Positions 16,986-26,157 of a stretch of DNA of 64,000 bases are shown piece by piece. Within the stretch, counting starts at the first letter, position 1. Each line of letters opens with the position of its first letter. Source of the DNA: Bacteroidota bacterium (GTDB lineage Bacteria > Bacteroidota > Ignavibacteria > Kryptoniales > JAKASW01); assembly GCA_021789975.1 (NCBI GenBank), contig JAJYIT010000003.1:158015-222014 (forward strand). Direction: 5' to 3'. The notes beneath the pieces are model-generated. The model saw only the letters and a list, made by a program, of their open reading frames with translations. It made no database searches and was not told where the DNA came from. Position numbers and translations under genes: made by a program.

Positions 16986-16991
16986 GCCGGG

Positions 16992-17966
16992 TCAGGTGTA
17001 ATCCTCTCGCCTTTGCACATTAAGCAAGGCCCCGCCATTTAAATACCGAAGTATGTTCTCAAGGGCGTGCTCCAGAGCTCTTAGATAAATCCCATCTACG
17101 AGATAAGAGTTGTGGGGCGAACCCAGAAAGTTTTCCAGCTCGAAGAACGGATAATGTACCTCAAATTTCGGTCGGCTGAACGGCTCGACCCACCATGCTT
17201 CGATCCCGGCTTTAAACTGCGGAAGTGATTTCAGGTGTTCGTATAGACTTCTCTCATCGATCAGGTCCCCCCGGGCTACATTCACAAGTACCGCATCGCG
17301 TTTCATTTTCCCCAATTCTTCACTGCCAATTAACGATTTGGTCTGCTTGTTAAGTGCGATGGACAGAAGAATGAAATCAGATTCTCGAAGTAGATAATCC
17401 ATATCGGGGAGTTTCCCGATGAAATCGACCTGCCGGTCAGTCTTTCCGGTAGAGTTGATCGCAAGGATCTTCATTCGGAACCCTCGTGCCAGCTCAGCCG
17501 TAGCCTTTCCGATCCCGCCGAATCCTATGACCCCGAGTGTTGCCCCACTGAGCATCTTGTGACGGGTAACCTGGTCGAAGATCCCCCGTGTCAATTTCTG
17601 ATGATTCGGCAGGAAGTTGCGTGAAAGAGCAAGCATCATCCCGATAGCATGTTCAGCAATCGGTTCGTTGTACGCGCCGCTGTTGCTGCAAATCGTTATT
17701 TCATGACGAAATCTCTCGAAGGGTATGCCGTCCGCCCCCGCGAGAGTGATTTGGATAAGTCGGACCTTCTTGAGATACTCATACTCATCGTCATGGATAT
17801 CTCGTCTAAGGTTCATTCCAAGCAGGATATCGGCTTCTGACAGAATGTGTTGCCGGTCTCCGGTATCGGCAGACGCCAGGTATTCAATCTCGACTTTACC
17901 TCCGAGCTTTGACCTGACGAGATCACTCATCTCGGAAGTCACTTTTTGTGCTACCGCCAGCTTCAT
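16992..17966 (-). CDS. D-isomer-specific 2-hydroxyacid dehydrogenase
   Basis: This 324-residue NAD-dependent oxidoreductase has the family's Rossmann motif GVIGFGGIGKATAEL (about 144-158), catalytic Arg in NVARGDLIDE, and terminal His in GSPHNSY. Substrate-side residues do not allow me to choose among phosphoglycerate, hydroxypyruvate, lactate or other 2-hydroxyacids. It is transcribed convergently with arfB, with only 6 bases between the stops. Confidence 0.88.
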   Translation of the reverse strand: MKLAVAQKVTSEMSDLVRSKLGGKVEIEYLASADTGDRQHILSEADILLGMNLRRDIHDDEYEYLKKVRLIQITLAGADGIPFERFRHEITICSNSGAYNEPIAEHAIGMMLALSRNFLPNHQKLTRGIFDQVTRHKMLSGATLGVIGFGGIGKATAELARGFRMKILAINSTGKTDRQVDFIGKLPDMDYLLRESDFILLSIALNKQTKSLIGSEELGKMKRDAVLVNVARGDLIDERSLYEHLKSLPQFKAGIEAWWVEPFSRPKFEVHYPFFELENFLGSPHNSYLVDGIYLRALEHALENILRYLNGGALLNVQRREDYT

Positions 17967-18159
17967 CTAAGCGCAGCCCATTGAACTGAACTGAGATAAA
18001 AGTCTGGATGATGTTCGGAATGAATTACAGCTCGGAAAATAAATACTTGAAGAAAGACGGCCGCTCTCGCAGTCCTCGGAATAGTTCCATGAAACTTACC
18101 GTCAGTTCGGAGTCCCCCACCTGTGGTTCGAAAGGTTTTTGGGTGGGTAAATTCACTCT

Positions 18160-20361
18160 TCATGTTTCGGCATCCCGGATTCTGTTGAGCAGTCTGTTCA
18201 TTTCGTCGGCACTGCTGATAATAAAAATAAATGTCTGAATCTTGAACGGTAGCTGGGTCTCCAGTTCCACTCTGGCCGTCTTTGCTCTCTGGATAACGCC
18301 ATAGCTCGGAGAATGTTCCCAGTTTTCGATCTTAAATGGCCGCTCGAATTTAAGTAGTGCAAACTCTTTCCCTTCAAGGACAATAAAGTTCCGCCCGAGG
18401 TCTACAACTTTCACCTCCGGAGCAAAATGGAACATCATCTCGATTTTGTGGTCGCCCTTTCCGAGCAGGTTATCCTCTATAATGAATGTGCGTTGGCTCT
18501 TGTTGAAGGTGATTTTCCGCTTATGCGTAACGGGGTCAGCCAGCCGCGTATATGCATGATGAAGGGCTTCAATTACATCTTGATCCCTCGTGGAGGTCCA
18601 TTCGACAAGTTCGGGTGAAGTCATGTCTTTCTTCACGGACCACAACCCGGCGAACTCGGCTTGCTCGGCTTCGTCCACAACGATCGTGTTATGAGAATAA
18701 GTCGAGCGCAATTTGTTTCGGAACGCGGCGTCGCTCGAGTAACAGAAGGTCCCGCGATCGACGAGAAAATGGTCGTTGCCGGAGACGGTGAGACTCAACA
18801 AGTCGTTGTGACCATGGCCTCCTCTCCCCCGCTGTCCCAAATCTCCGAAATCAAATGAACAGAAATCTTTGCCGGTCCTCAGAAACGCGAAACCGCCTTC
18901 CTTGAATAACCTACTGCTTGTTTCGGGTTTCGATTCAAGCGAGGTAAACTTTTCAAATCCCTCACTCCCGAGAAGAAGCAATGCAATCTCGCTGAAACCG
19001 CCTGCGGCTGCTTTCAGATCAGACCTCCCGAATAGCGTTGCGCCTATGGAGGTCAAATCGCGATGGTCGTTAAAGTCTATCTTAGTTTTCATCCTGAAGA
19101 TCCTGCCGTCGTCGCTATCGCCGATGGGTGGAATCCTGCCGTCTTGCATTGTGGACGATGAGAGAAATGTGTACATGCTTTCCAACCTTCTTGAAAAAGT
19201 GTTGGTGACGCTGAAATTGTTCAGCTTCAGCAAGACATAAGCCGCGGTAAATAGCTCAATCACCAACCGCTGATAACTGGTCGATTTCTCGTAGTCTGTA
19301 CCGTCCTCATATACCTGGCCGAGCATTTCGCGTTCCAGCTCTCTGTGAGCAAAAACAGTCCATCTTTTTCCAGAATCCGTATCGTGAAATAGAATCCCGA
19401 GATACAGCAACCCGACCAAATCAGATATCAGGTGATTATGGTTCCTCGGACTACGCTCAAGATTGTACCATATATAGACACCGTGTTCGTAGAGAGAGCA
19501 TAATAGCTTCAAAAGGAACTCATCATCGAGTTTTGGTGATCCCATGAAGAAGAGAAGACCAACAATCAGATTCATCCCCCTGATTGCAACTTCCATCGAG
19601 GCGCGCCAGTTTATCCCGTACCCGGCTGGGTTTTCTTCGATCCAATCATTCACAAGCTGCATGAACTTCTCGGTGTGGCTCTCACTATGACTGACCCAGT
19701 ATGCTTTCCCGAGCCAGATTGCCTGGTGAAACCGGTTTACTTCCCATGGGACTTTCACGTCGGCATGTTCAAGGTTCCAAGTTCGAGGTTCAAGATTAGC
19801 GGTTCCGGGTTCGATGTTCCCGGTTCCCGATTCTTGTCCCTCACCTCCGTATCTGCTCTCGGTTTCCGCCGATTCCCCGATTCCCCGTCTCGCCCGCTCC
19901 TCCTGTTTCCTTTCTCCTTTCCCTAATACGTCGATATTCGTGTAATACGCCATTGGCCATCTCTTCCCCGATCTGAAGTCGAGGTGCCAATCGATCTTAT
20001 CTCCGAAAGAGAAAACCTCAGACCCGAGTGTTTGGTATTTGTTTTCGTGCACCAGGTCCGCGTCGTCCAGTATGTTGTCAAACCCGCCAAGCGATGTTAG
20101 TAGATTGAGGTAAAAGTCCTTCCTGTTTGAGTCACTTAGGAAGAAACGCTGGCGGAGCGACTGTTTGAAGAGAGCAGAGAAGTCTCCCGGCTTCCGGAAC
20201 GATCGGGGAAATTTACGCAGAAGCTTTTCAACCGTGATAGACTTGCGCAGATACTTCTTACCCAGGGTGTATAATTCAGGGGTCACTATTCGTGAATAGA
20301 TAAGTCTTGCGAAATCGGTTGCCGATACGCGGAGCAAGTGTTTCCTCGCGTTTATAGGCAA
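18160..20361 (-). CDS. heparinase II/III-family protein with low-complexity insertion
   Basis: This 733-residue protein combines an N-terminal alpha/alpha toroid-like domain and a C-terminal heparinase II/III-like beta domain. Family marks are DVKVPWEVNRF (about 201-211), RGGHGHNDLLSL, LVDRGTFCYS and YSHNTIVVD. Relatives are uronic-acid polysaccharide lyases or exopolysaccharide-locus proteins, often next to glycosyltransferases, as here. Residues about 148-200 are an acidic, low-complexity insertion absent from the usual family pattern; it is encoded by short DNA repeats and stays in frame. No signal peptide is visible, so it may act in the cytoplasm or use an unusual route. The lyase substrate is unknown. 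Confidence 0.82.
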   Translation of the reverse strand: MPINARKHLLRVSATDFARLIYSRIVTPELYTLGKKYLRKSITVEKLLRKFPRSFRKPGDFSALFKQSLRQRFFLSDSNRKDFYLNLLTSLGGFDNILDDADLVHENKYQTLGSEVFSFGDKIDWHLDFRSGKRWPMAYYTNIDVLGKGERKQEERARRGIGESAETESRYGGEGQESGTGNIEPGTANLEPRTWNLEHADVKVPWEVNRFHQAIWLGKAYWVSHSESHTEKFMQLVNDWIEENPAGYGINWRASMEVAIRGMNLIVGLLFFMGSPKLDDEFLLKLLCSLYEHGVYIWYNLERSPRNHNHLISDLVGLLYLGILFHDTDSGKRWTVFAHRELEREMLGQVYEDGTDYEKSTSYQRLVIELFTAAYVLLKLNNFSVTNTFSRRLESMYTFLSSSTMQDGRIPPIGDSDDGRIFRMKTKIDFNDHRDLTSIGATLFGRSDLKAAAGGFSEIALLLLGSEGFEKFTSLESKPETSSRLFKEGGFAFLRTGKDFCSFDFGDLGQRGRGGHGHNDLLSLTVSGNDHFLVDRGTFCYSSDAAFRNKLRSTYSHNTIVVDEAEQAEFAGLWSVKKDMTSPELVEWTSTRDQDVIEALHHAYTRLADPVTHKRKITFNKSQRTFIIEDNLLGKGDHKIEMMFHFAPEVKVVDLGRNFIVLEGKEFALLKFERPFKIENWEHSPSYGVIQRAKTARVELETQLPFKIQTFIFIISSADEMNRLLNRIRDAET
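19765..19834. repeat. degenerate heptamer repeat array inside the heparinase gene
   Basis: Ten consecutive 7-base units on the plus strand follow the pattern NNGTTCN (ATGTTCA, AGGTTCC, AAGTTCG, AGGTTCA, AGATTAG, CGGTTCC, GGGTTCG, ATGTTCC, CGGTTCC, CGATTCT). Nearby at about 19872-19890 a second short repeat (CCGATTCC, CCGATTCC) occurs. Together they encode residues about 148-200 of the heparinase-like protein, including the repeated NxEPxT pattern. Confidence 0.8.
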
Positions 20362-20404
20362 GTTGCCAAAGTGACAGATTCCGACCGGGACAAGCCGCTT
20401 TCAG

Positions 20405-20659
20405 TCATCGAACGAAGTGGTCGTACTCTGCATGTGTACCGATCAGGAACCACACGAGTCCTCCGTCTATTTCCACAGCCAAAGCCCCGTGATGTAGGCC
20501 TACCCTGACAGACCAATACCCATCAACCATCTTGAGCTTAAGTGACGGGTCCTCTGGATCGTTCTTCAAAAGTTCAAACTTTTTTCGCGCCAGTTCCTGC
20601 GTTTCTTTTGATAGCTTGTTGAAACATTCCCAGAATGAAGGAACTGCGTTATGCTTCAC
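20405..20659 (-). CDS. RelE/ParE-superfamily toxin-like protein
   Basis: This 84-residue protein has the compact RelE/ParE-like pattern: an N-terminal helix pair (FWECFNKLSKETQELARKKF), then strands DGYWSVRVG, ALAVEID and LVWFLIGTHAEYD. The terminal GTHAEYD is common in this subgroup, which would act as an mRNA interferase-type or gyrase-type toxin. It overlaps the upstream antitoxin-like gene by 4 bases (ATGA), the usual arrangement with antitoxin first. Toxic activity is inferred from family and context. Confidence 0.75.
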   Translation of the reverse strand: MKHNAVPSFWECFNKLSKETQELARKKFELLKNDPEDPSLKLKMVDGYWSVRVGLHHGALAVEIDGGLVWFLIGTHAEYDHFVR

Positions 20660-20856
20660 AGCCCTGTGTACTTGTCGCTCTTGTGCTCCGTCACCGCCTT
20701 TTCCGCAATCTTGTCAAGCTTTCCTGCCTTGACATCTTCCTCAAATTGTCGGTCCCACAGGTCGGCATCGAATTCCTCAAACCATTTGCGAAATTCGATC
20801 ATTTCTTTTCCCTCTAAATCCGAGATGGCTTTCTCACGTTCTTGAATTGTGGGCAT
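20656..20856 (-). CDS. antitoxin-like protein partnered with the RelE/ParE-like toxin
   Basis: This 66-residue, acidic, helix-rich protein begins MPTIQEREKAISDLEG. The ATG at 20856 is preferred over an in-frame ATG at 20877 because a strong GAGGAGG ribosome site sits 6 bases upstream. The pattern FDADLWDRQFEEDV followed by AGKLDKIAEKA is common in proteins next to this kind of toxin. It probably binds and neutralises the toxin and represses the shared promoter, though no DNA-binding motif is obvious in so short a chain. Confidence 0.72.
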   Translation of the reverse strand: MPTIQEREKAISDLEGKEMIEFRKWFEEFDADLWDRQFEEDVKAGKLDKIAEKAVTEHKSDKYTGL

Positions 20857-21251
20857 AATTCCCTCCTCGAAGTTCAAATGACAAATTAAAATGCTTTACC
20901 TTGACTTGCAATTACGGAGGAAATCGTTGACATGATCGGTGAGAACAACCTTGACTTTACACTTGTTTGAAATATGACTTGTTGAATAAATTGACAATGG
21001 AGGTCTGCAAGATGCGACGAATGTCATTTGATATAGACGATACCACTTTGATCTCTTTGGTTCAATAACCGGTGAGACATTCGGTTCGCCTGACGCTCTC
21101 TCCTCTAAGAATGATAGCAAGAGAAAATGTCTTTGAGTTAATTACTTGACACAAACATCTGCATCTATTTCCTGAAAGGAATATATCCTGGAATCCTTGT
21201 AACGAATAACCTCAAAGAATTTAAGATGGTAAGAAAACTGAAGAGTTAGAA
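20857..21251. other. AT-rich divergent intergenic region
   Basis: About 395 AT-rich bases lie between the start of the toxin-antitoxin pair (minus) and the FkbM methyltransferase gene (plus). It should carry both promoters. A 74-codon minus-strand frame at 20896-21120 has no coding character and is left out. Base composition is noticeably more AT-rich than neighbouring genes, as often seen at accessory-island borders. Confidence 0.45.
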
Positions 21252-22136
21252 TTGGGCTACTTAAAAAAGCTGATCGATGATTTCTGGTTTTTGAGTTCTG
21301 TAATTTATTCGAAGATCAATCCCTTCATGATAAGGCAATTCGGGATGGACAAGATCGGGTTCTTCCTGGGCAGGATTAGGAGACCGAGAGTTCTCCGTGT
21401 CGGACCTTTATACTTTCAGATGAACCCGGAGGTTTCTTCGTGCTTCCCCCTCATAATAAGCGGTAGGTTCAATGAAGAGGAGACTCACAAATTCCTGGAG
21501 AAGATACTGAGTCTTGTTGGGAATTTTGATTTATTCGTCGACGTAGGGTCGAATATTGGAGAGTTTATTATCGACATGGCGTCTTCGGGCAAAGTCACGG
21601 ACGTGGTCGGCTTTGAGCCAAATTCGGCGTGTGTGAGATCTTCCACCAAGAGCGTAGAACTGAATCGTCTGAAAAATGTCAGGGTGGTTCAAACTTTGCT
21701 GAAGGAATCAGCAGAGCAGGTAAAATTCGATATGAGTGGAAACAACGCCTACATCCATTCAATTTTCTCCCCTCCAGTTGGGGCAGAGTCGATGCGAAGT
21801 TCAACTCTGGATAACGAAATTCAAGTTGAAAATGTGACGGCGGTGCTTCTAATCGATGTCGAGGGCGCTGAAGTGCTCGTAATGGCCGGCGGTAAGAACT
21901 TCATTAAGCGAAACCTGCCATTAATAATCTTCGAGTATAATCATGTGTCGAAACTTCATTTTACTTTGGAGGATGTTCGCGAAGTACTTCCGGCTGGCTA
22001 TGAAATTTTTCGGTTGAGGATGGGAGAGGGTTCGCTTGATGGATATCTCGATAGAAGACTTGAGCAAACATATAATTGCGTCGCGGTTCATAAGGACTCT
22101 CGCTTTTATCAATCCGCGAGGGAACTGGTCAAGTGA
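21252..22136 (+). CDS. FkbM-family methyltransferase
   Basis: This 294-residue SAM-dependent methyltransferase shows the motif DLFVDVGSNIGEF (about 94-106), the acidic GFEPNS that follows, and the family-specific LLIDVEGAEVLVMAGG near residue 200. FkbM-type enzymes in glycan clusters usually O-methylate sugars. The only start in this frame after an upstream TAA is TTG at 21252, so the N-terminus is somewhat uncertain. It opens a plus-strand run with a glycosyltransferase. Confidence 0.87.
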   Translation: MGYLKKLIDDFWFLSSVIYSKINPFMIRQFGMDKIGFFLGRIRRPRVLRVGPLYFQMNPEVSSCFPLIISGRFNEEETHKFLEKILSLVGNFDLFVDVGSNIGEFIIDMASSGKVTDVVGFEPNSACVRSSTKSVELNRLKNVRVVQTLLKESAEQVKFDMSGNNAYIHSIFSPPVGAESMRSSTLDNEIQVENVTAVLLIDVEGAEVLVMAGGKNFIKRNLPLIIFEYNHVSKLHFTLEDVREVLPAGYEIFRLRMGEGSLDGYLDRRLEQTYNCVAVHKDSRFYQSARELVK

Positions 22137-22200
22137 TTACTACCTTTGCCTGCCATCAAGTGTACGAGCATTGCTTCAGGGAAATTGCAGCGATTAGGAT

Positions 22201-23382
22201 ATGTTGAATCTTACCTTCTGGACAAGTGTACCATCTTTCTATCAATGTGAACTCTTCAGGGCCCTTGCCAGGCTTGAGGAGTTGAAACTCCGGGTAATCT
22301 TTGAACACGATATCACCTCTGAAAGGACGAATCTCGGTTGGCAGAACGACCTGTGGGGATTCGATTACCAGTTTATCGACAATCACAGACCGGTGATCGA
22401 TGCTATCAGGAAGGTGCACAGCTATGCTGCGGCGACAAACGTGGTGAGCGGATTGTGGGCAGGTAAAGTCCAAGAGTCTGTGCTCGCGACGCTTTTTGTT
22501 TCTCGTGCCAAATATTTCATTTATTCCGAGGCCCCTGACCCGTCTTTACGGCTACCTTCACTGAAGAAGAAGCTTCTAACAGCAGCGGGAAAGAGGATCC
22601 TCAAGAGGGCATCCGGCGCACTGGCAATATCGCGGTTCGCAGTCGACTATTTTAGATCATACGATATGGACAGGAACAAGATATATCCCTTCGGCTATTT
22701 TCGGTCAACGCCCTTAAACTTTAAATTGACTGGGTCTAATAAACAAAAAGAAACTGTCGATATAGTATTTGTCGGCCAGCTTGTCCACCGGAAGGGTCTT
22801 GACATCCTCTTGAACGCTGCTGAGCCGCTCTTGTCCGCAAGGCAAGAATTGCGTCTTCATCTGATAGGAACGGGCGACCGTGAGCAGGAGTACCGCAGTT
22901 GGGTCTCAGAGCGCGGCCTTTCATCCGGTGTATTCTTCGAAGGAATTGTGGAGTCCGGCTCTGTGATAGACAATATATCAAAATTCGACCTGCTCGTGCT
23001 TCCTTCACGGTGGGACGGTTGGGGGATAGTCGTCAATGAAGCATTGATGGCGGGAGTGCCTGTGATAGTCTCCGACATGTGCGGGGCGGCCGATGTCGTG
23101 CGGGACGGAGTGAACGGCTATGTTTTCCACAGCGAAGCAGCCGGAGAACTAAGAATGAAACTCGAAACATTTTTAGGAGATCTCAGCCTGAGGAAGTCCT
23201 TAGCTGATGAAGCAAGAAAAACTGGTCGGGCGCTTGAAGCCGGACATGCATCTGAATATCTTTTTAAGGTTCTTACGAAGGGCTCTTTTGACGAAAGCTT
23301 GAGAGATGCTGAGATGTCCGCATCTCCGACTTACCCTTGGATACAGAACACTGCCGGCAAGGCTTTCGAGAGGGACACGTAA
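22201..23382 (+). CDS. GT4-family glycosyltransferase
   Basis: This 393-residue retaining glycosyltransferase of the GT-B fold is probably cytosolic or membrane-associated and would add a sugar to a lipid-linked or surface glycan. The C-terminal domain shows VDIVFVGQLVHRKGLDILL, HLIGTGDREQEY, LVLPSRWDGWGIVVNEALMAG and DVVRDGVNGYVF, covering the nucleotide-sugar binding E-x7-E-like region. The donor sugar is unknown. It follows the FkbM methyltransferase by 64 bases and precedes the T9SS-secreted sulfotransferase-like gene. Confidence 0.9.
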   Translation: MLNLTFWTSVPSFYQCELFRALARLEELKLRVIFEHDITSERTNLGWQNDLWGFDYQFIDNHRPVIDAIRKVHSYAAATNVVSGLWAGKVQESVLATLFVSRAKYFIYSEAPDPSLRLPSLKKKLLTAAGKRILKRASGALAISRFAVDYFRSYDMDRNKIYPFGYFRSTPLNFKLTGSNKQKETVDIVFVGQLVHRKGLDILLNAAEPLLSARQELRLHLIGTGDREQEYRSWVSERGLSSGVFFEGIVESGSVIDNISKFDLLVLPSRWDGWGIVVNEALMAGVPVIVSDMCGAADVVRDGVNGYVFHSEAAGELRMKLETFLGDLSLRKSLADEARKTGRALEAGHASEYLFKVLTKGSFDESLRDAEMSASPTYPWIQNTAGKAFERDT

Positions 23383-23514
23383 TAAATCCAATTTCAAAAC
23401 ACTAAACCATTAGCTACCCGCAACGTCTAATTGCTTGAGTGTTTATCAAGCAGTGATGGACTCTCCCCGGGTGATTAATTTATGCCGTTTCCAATCAATT
23501 TCGGAGTAACAACT

Positions 23515-25719
23515 ATGATCTCTTTTTACAGAAAACATTTCATAGAAGTATCATTCCTATTAATCACAGTCTTTATCGGCTCAGTTTTCGGCGCTCAGAC
23601 GGCGCGGCGTATAAACGGGATGGAAGAGGAAACCAATCTGGGAAGACACATAATCTACGTCTCTCCGAACCCGGGGAGTTCATATCTTACACCGCAATCT
23701 AAAGTCATCATTCGTTCCGATGAGAATCTGAGTCCGGCTGTAATCGGGAATAATCTTCTTTTTGTCATCGGGACATCAAGCGGGAAACATGAGGGGTTGG
23801 TGACATTGGCGAAAGACAACCGAACGATTTTGTTCCAGCCGCAGATACCTTTCTCTCCCGGTGAGACGGTAGATGTTTCAATGGCCAATCCCATATTGGC
23901 ATCGAACGGGGATACGGTCGAGATGAATCCATTTTCTTTTTCCATCTCGGCAACCAACTTGAACGACGACAGGGCTGCCGTTTCTGAAATTGGATATGGG
24001 AATCCTTCGATACCAGTAGCCACCATTCAGAGACATTCCCCACTTGCTGTGTTGAACACCCTCCCTGGAGAATTTCGAGCAAGTGCCCAAACCGATACAC
24101 TCCCTTCCGATCTCCCTGTTCCCACTGTCACAAAGCTCGACAGTCCGAGCTCAGGCTACATCTTCATATCGACCAATATGAATCACTCCTTCTACAAGAA
24201 GTACGGGAACTACCTGATGATCGTCAACAATCAGGGTCAGGTACTGTTTTACCGGAACACAGGTGTTGACCCGGCATGGGACTTTAACATACAACCGACC
24301 GGACAGTTAACTTACTTTACACCATACGGCAAGGGATGGTTTTACATAATGAATTCCTCGCTACAAGTCGTTGACAGTCTGACCGCAGCAAACGGGTACT
24401 ACGGCGACGGGCACGAGATGAGAATTCTGCCGAACGGCAACATCTTTATCCTTGCCGACGACTACGAGTATGTCGATATGAGCAAGATCGTGCCCGGCGG
24501 GAATACAGACGCGAAGGTCGTGGATGTTGTGATCCAGGAATTTGATAAGAACGGAAATCTTATTTTTAACTGGAGGTGCATTGATCATTTCAAGATCACG
24601 GACGCGCTCGGGCAAAACCTTGATTCAACTCTTGTAGATCCGTTTCACTGCAATGCCATAGCTGTCGATCCCGACGGAACGATCCTCCTCTCGTCCCGGC
24701 ACCTCAGCGAGATAACCAAAATAGATCCTGAAACCGGGAACATAATCTGGCGGCTCGGAGGTAAGAACAATCAGTTCAATTTTGTGAACGACACCATAGG
24801 GTTCTCTTACCAGCACGACATACGAAGATTGACAAACGGCGATATCACACTCATGGACAATGGAAATATGCACACCCCCCCTTTCTCAAGAGGAGTTGAA
24901 TACAGGGTGGATGAAGTGAGCAAGATCGCGACTCTTGTCTGGCAGTTCAGGCATGTACCTGACGCCTACAATCCCTTTATGGGAAATGTGGAAAGGCTCT
25001 CGAACGGGAATACCTTTATCGGATGGGGCGGTGCTGCGACTCCCGCGATTACCGAAGTCAGGCCCGACGGATCAACTGCACTCGAAATGACATTTCCTTA
25101 TGATTCGGTCTGGACCTACAGAGCATACAAACACCCGTTTTTGTTTGTCAGCTCACCGACACTCGACGATACGGTCCAAGCAGGTGACTCCACGAACCTT
25201 GTGTGGAGGTCCTCCGGCGTAAGGACCGTGGACGTTGACTATTCTCTCGATGGGGGAAAAACGTGGTCCAATATCGCCGCCAATTATCCGGCACACGTAG
25301 GCTCGTTAACAGTCCCGGTGCCAATTCACTCCGGTTCTTCTCTGCAATTTCGAATAGTACAAATCGGATCGGCCAACGAAGGAATGACTTACCTCAGCGA
25401 TACTGTGAACGTAGTCGGGGAGACGAACGGCATAAAAACCAGGACGGCACCTTACTCCTTTGAGCTGTCGGACAATTATCCGAATCCTTTCAACCCGACC
25501 ACGACAATAAGCTACCAGATCGCGACGGGATCCCATGTCACGCTTAGGGTGTACAACATTCTCGGTCAGCTGGTTACGACTCTAGTGGACGCAACGCTGG
25601 CACCCGGAAAATACTCGGTGAAATTCAACGGAAGCGGCCTCGCAAGCGGAGTCTACTTCTACCGACTGAAAACTTCGGCCGGTTTTGTACAAGTCAAGAA
25701 AATGGTTTTCGAAAAATAG
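23515..25719 (+). CDS. secreted arylsulfotransferase (ASST)-family protein with T9SS sorting domain
   Basis: This 734-residue exported protein has an N-terminal hydrophobic signal (SFLLITVFIGSVFG), an Ig-like segment, and a central six-bladed ASST-like propeller with typical patterns (DGHEMRILPNGNIFI, DPFHCNAIAVDPDG, LSSRHLSEITKID, NIIWRLGGKN, YQHDIRRLTNG). The last 75 or so residues are a T9SS C-terminal domain: FELSDNYPNPFNPTTTISYQ, VTLRVYNILGQ and KKMVFEK. It should be carried across the outer membrane and attached or released. GGAG 8 bases upstream supports ATG 23515 over 23482. Sulfotransfer activity is by family only; some relatives may be structural. Confidence 0.85.
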   Translation: MISFYRKHFIEVSFLLITVFIGSVFGAQTARRINGMEEETNLGRHIIYVSPNPGSSYLTPQSKVIIRSDENLSPAVIGNNLLFVIGTSSGKHEGLVTLAKDNRTILFQPQIPFSPGETVDVSMANPILASNGDTVEMNPFSFSISATNLNDDRAAVSEIGYGNPSIPVATIQRHSPLAVLNTLPGEFRASAQTDTLPSDLPVPTVTKLDSPSSGYIFISTNMNHSFYKKYGNYLMIVNNQGQVLFYRNTGVDPAWDFNIQPTGQLTYFTPYGKGWFYIMNSSLQVVDSLTAANGYYGDGHEMRILPNGNIFILADDYEYVDMSKIVPGGNTDAKVVDVVIQEFDKNGNLIFNWRCIDHFKITDALGQNLDSTLVDPFHCNAIAVDPDGTILLSSRHLSEITKIDPETGNIIWRLGGKNNQFNFVNDTIGFSYQHDIRRLTNGDITLMDNGNMHTPPFSRGVEYRVDEVSKIATLVWQFRHVPDAYNPFMGNVERLSNGNTFIGWGGAATPAITEVRPDGSTALEMTFPYDSVWTYRAYKHPFLFVSSPTLDDTVQAGDSTNLVWRSSGVRTVDVDYSLDGGKTWSNIAANYPAHVGSLTVPVPIHSGSSLQFRIVQIGSANEGMTYLSDTVNVVGETNGIKTRTAPYSFELSDNYPNPFNPTTTISYQIATGSHVTLRVYNILGQLVTTLVDATLAPGKYSVKFNGSGLASGVYFYRLKTSAGFVQVKKMVFEK

Positions 25720-26157
25720 GTATTAGACTTATGCGCTGCTAGTCGGCATCGTGTTGTTGCTCACGGAGCCGACTAGCTCTGCAAAAGGCAAATCGGCAGC
25801 CGGGAGTACGAACGCCACTTGTCATTCTCAAAGTCGCCCCCCAATTCATCCCATTGTACAGTGTATCGGTTTTGAGTATCTGGTCATGCAAAACCCTGGA
25901 AAGACGCGCTCCTGGGCCGGCCTTTTTTAGAATCTGATTTTGGGACCTCGATACAAGCCCGTCTTCCCGCAGACAGGTTGGTGGCAACGATCTAATTGAA
26001 CCTGAGACAGTACCTTCCATTGAGAAAGAAGAATCCTTCCCCTAAATTGAATTACAGCGGTTCTCACACCATGGAATCCTGCTGTCTTCTCTCAGACCGC
26101 AGTAAAGCCGACTGAACAAAAATTCGTGTTTTTTACATTATGAAGGAACATCGTCAA
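25720..26157. other. intergenic region with repeat relics
   Basis: These 438 bases hold no convincing gene. A 10-bp inverted repeat occurs at 25738-25777 and a 19-base stretch at 25996-26014 that matches the MITE-like terminal sequence at 16 of 19 positions. A minus-strand open frame (25739-26020) has the look of translated repeat DNA, not a protein. The right part should contain the promoter for the three-gene SDR set. Confidence 0.5.
25738..25777. repeat. inverted repeat downstream of the ASST-like gene
   Basis: GCTAGTCGGC (25738-25747) and its exact reverse complement (25768-25777) surround a 20-base loop, 18 bases after the stop codon. No T-run follows, so it is only a possible terminator or mRNA-stabilising stem. 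Confidence 0.5.

Noticed and set aside
19765..19834. CRISPR array
   Set aside because: The units are 7 bases, contiguous and degenerate, without spacers, and lie inside a gene.
20896..21120. 74-codon minus-strand open frame in the AT-rich gap
   Set aside because: No ribosome site, no motif, and it lies in a likely divergent promoter region.
25739..26020. 93-codon minus-strand open frame in the gap after the ASST-like gene
   Set aside because: Its sequence looks like translated dispersed repeat DNA and it overlaps repeat relics; no ribosome site or motif.
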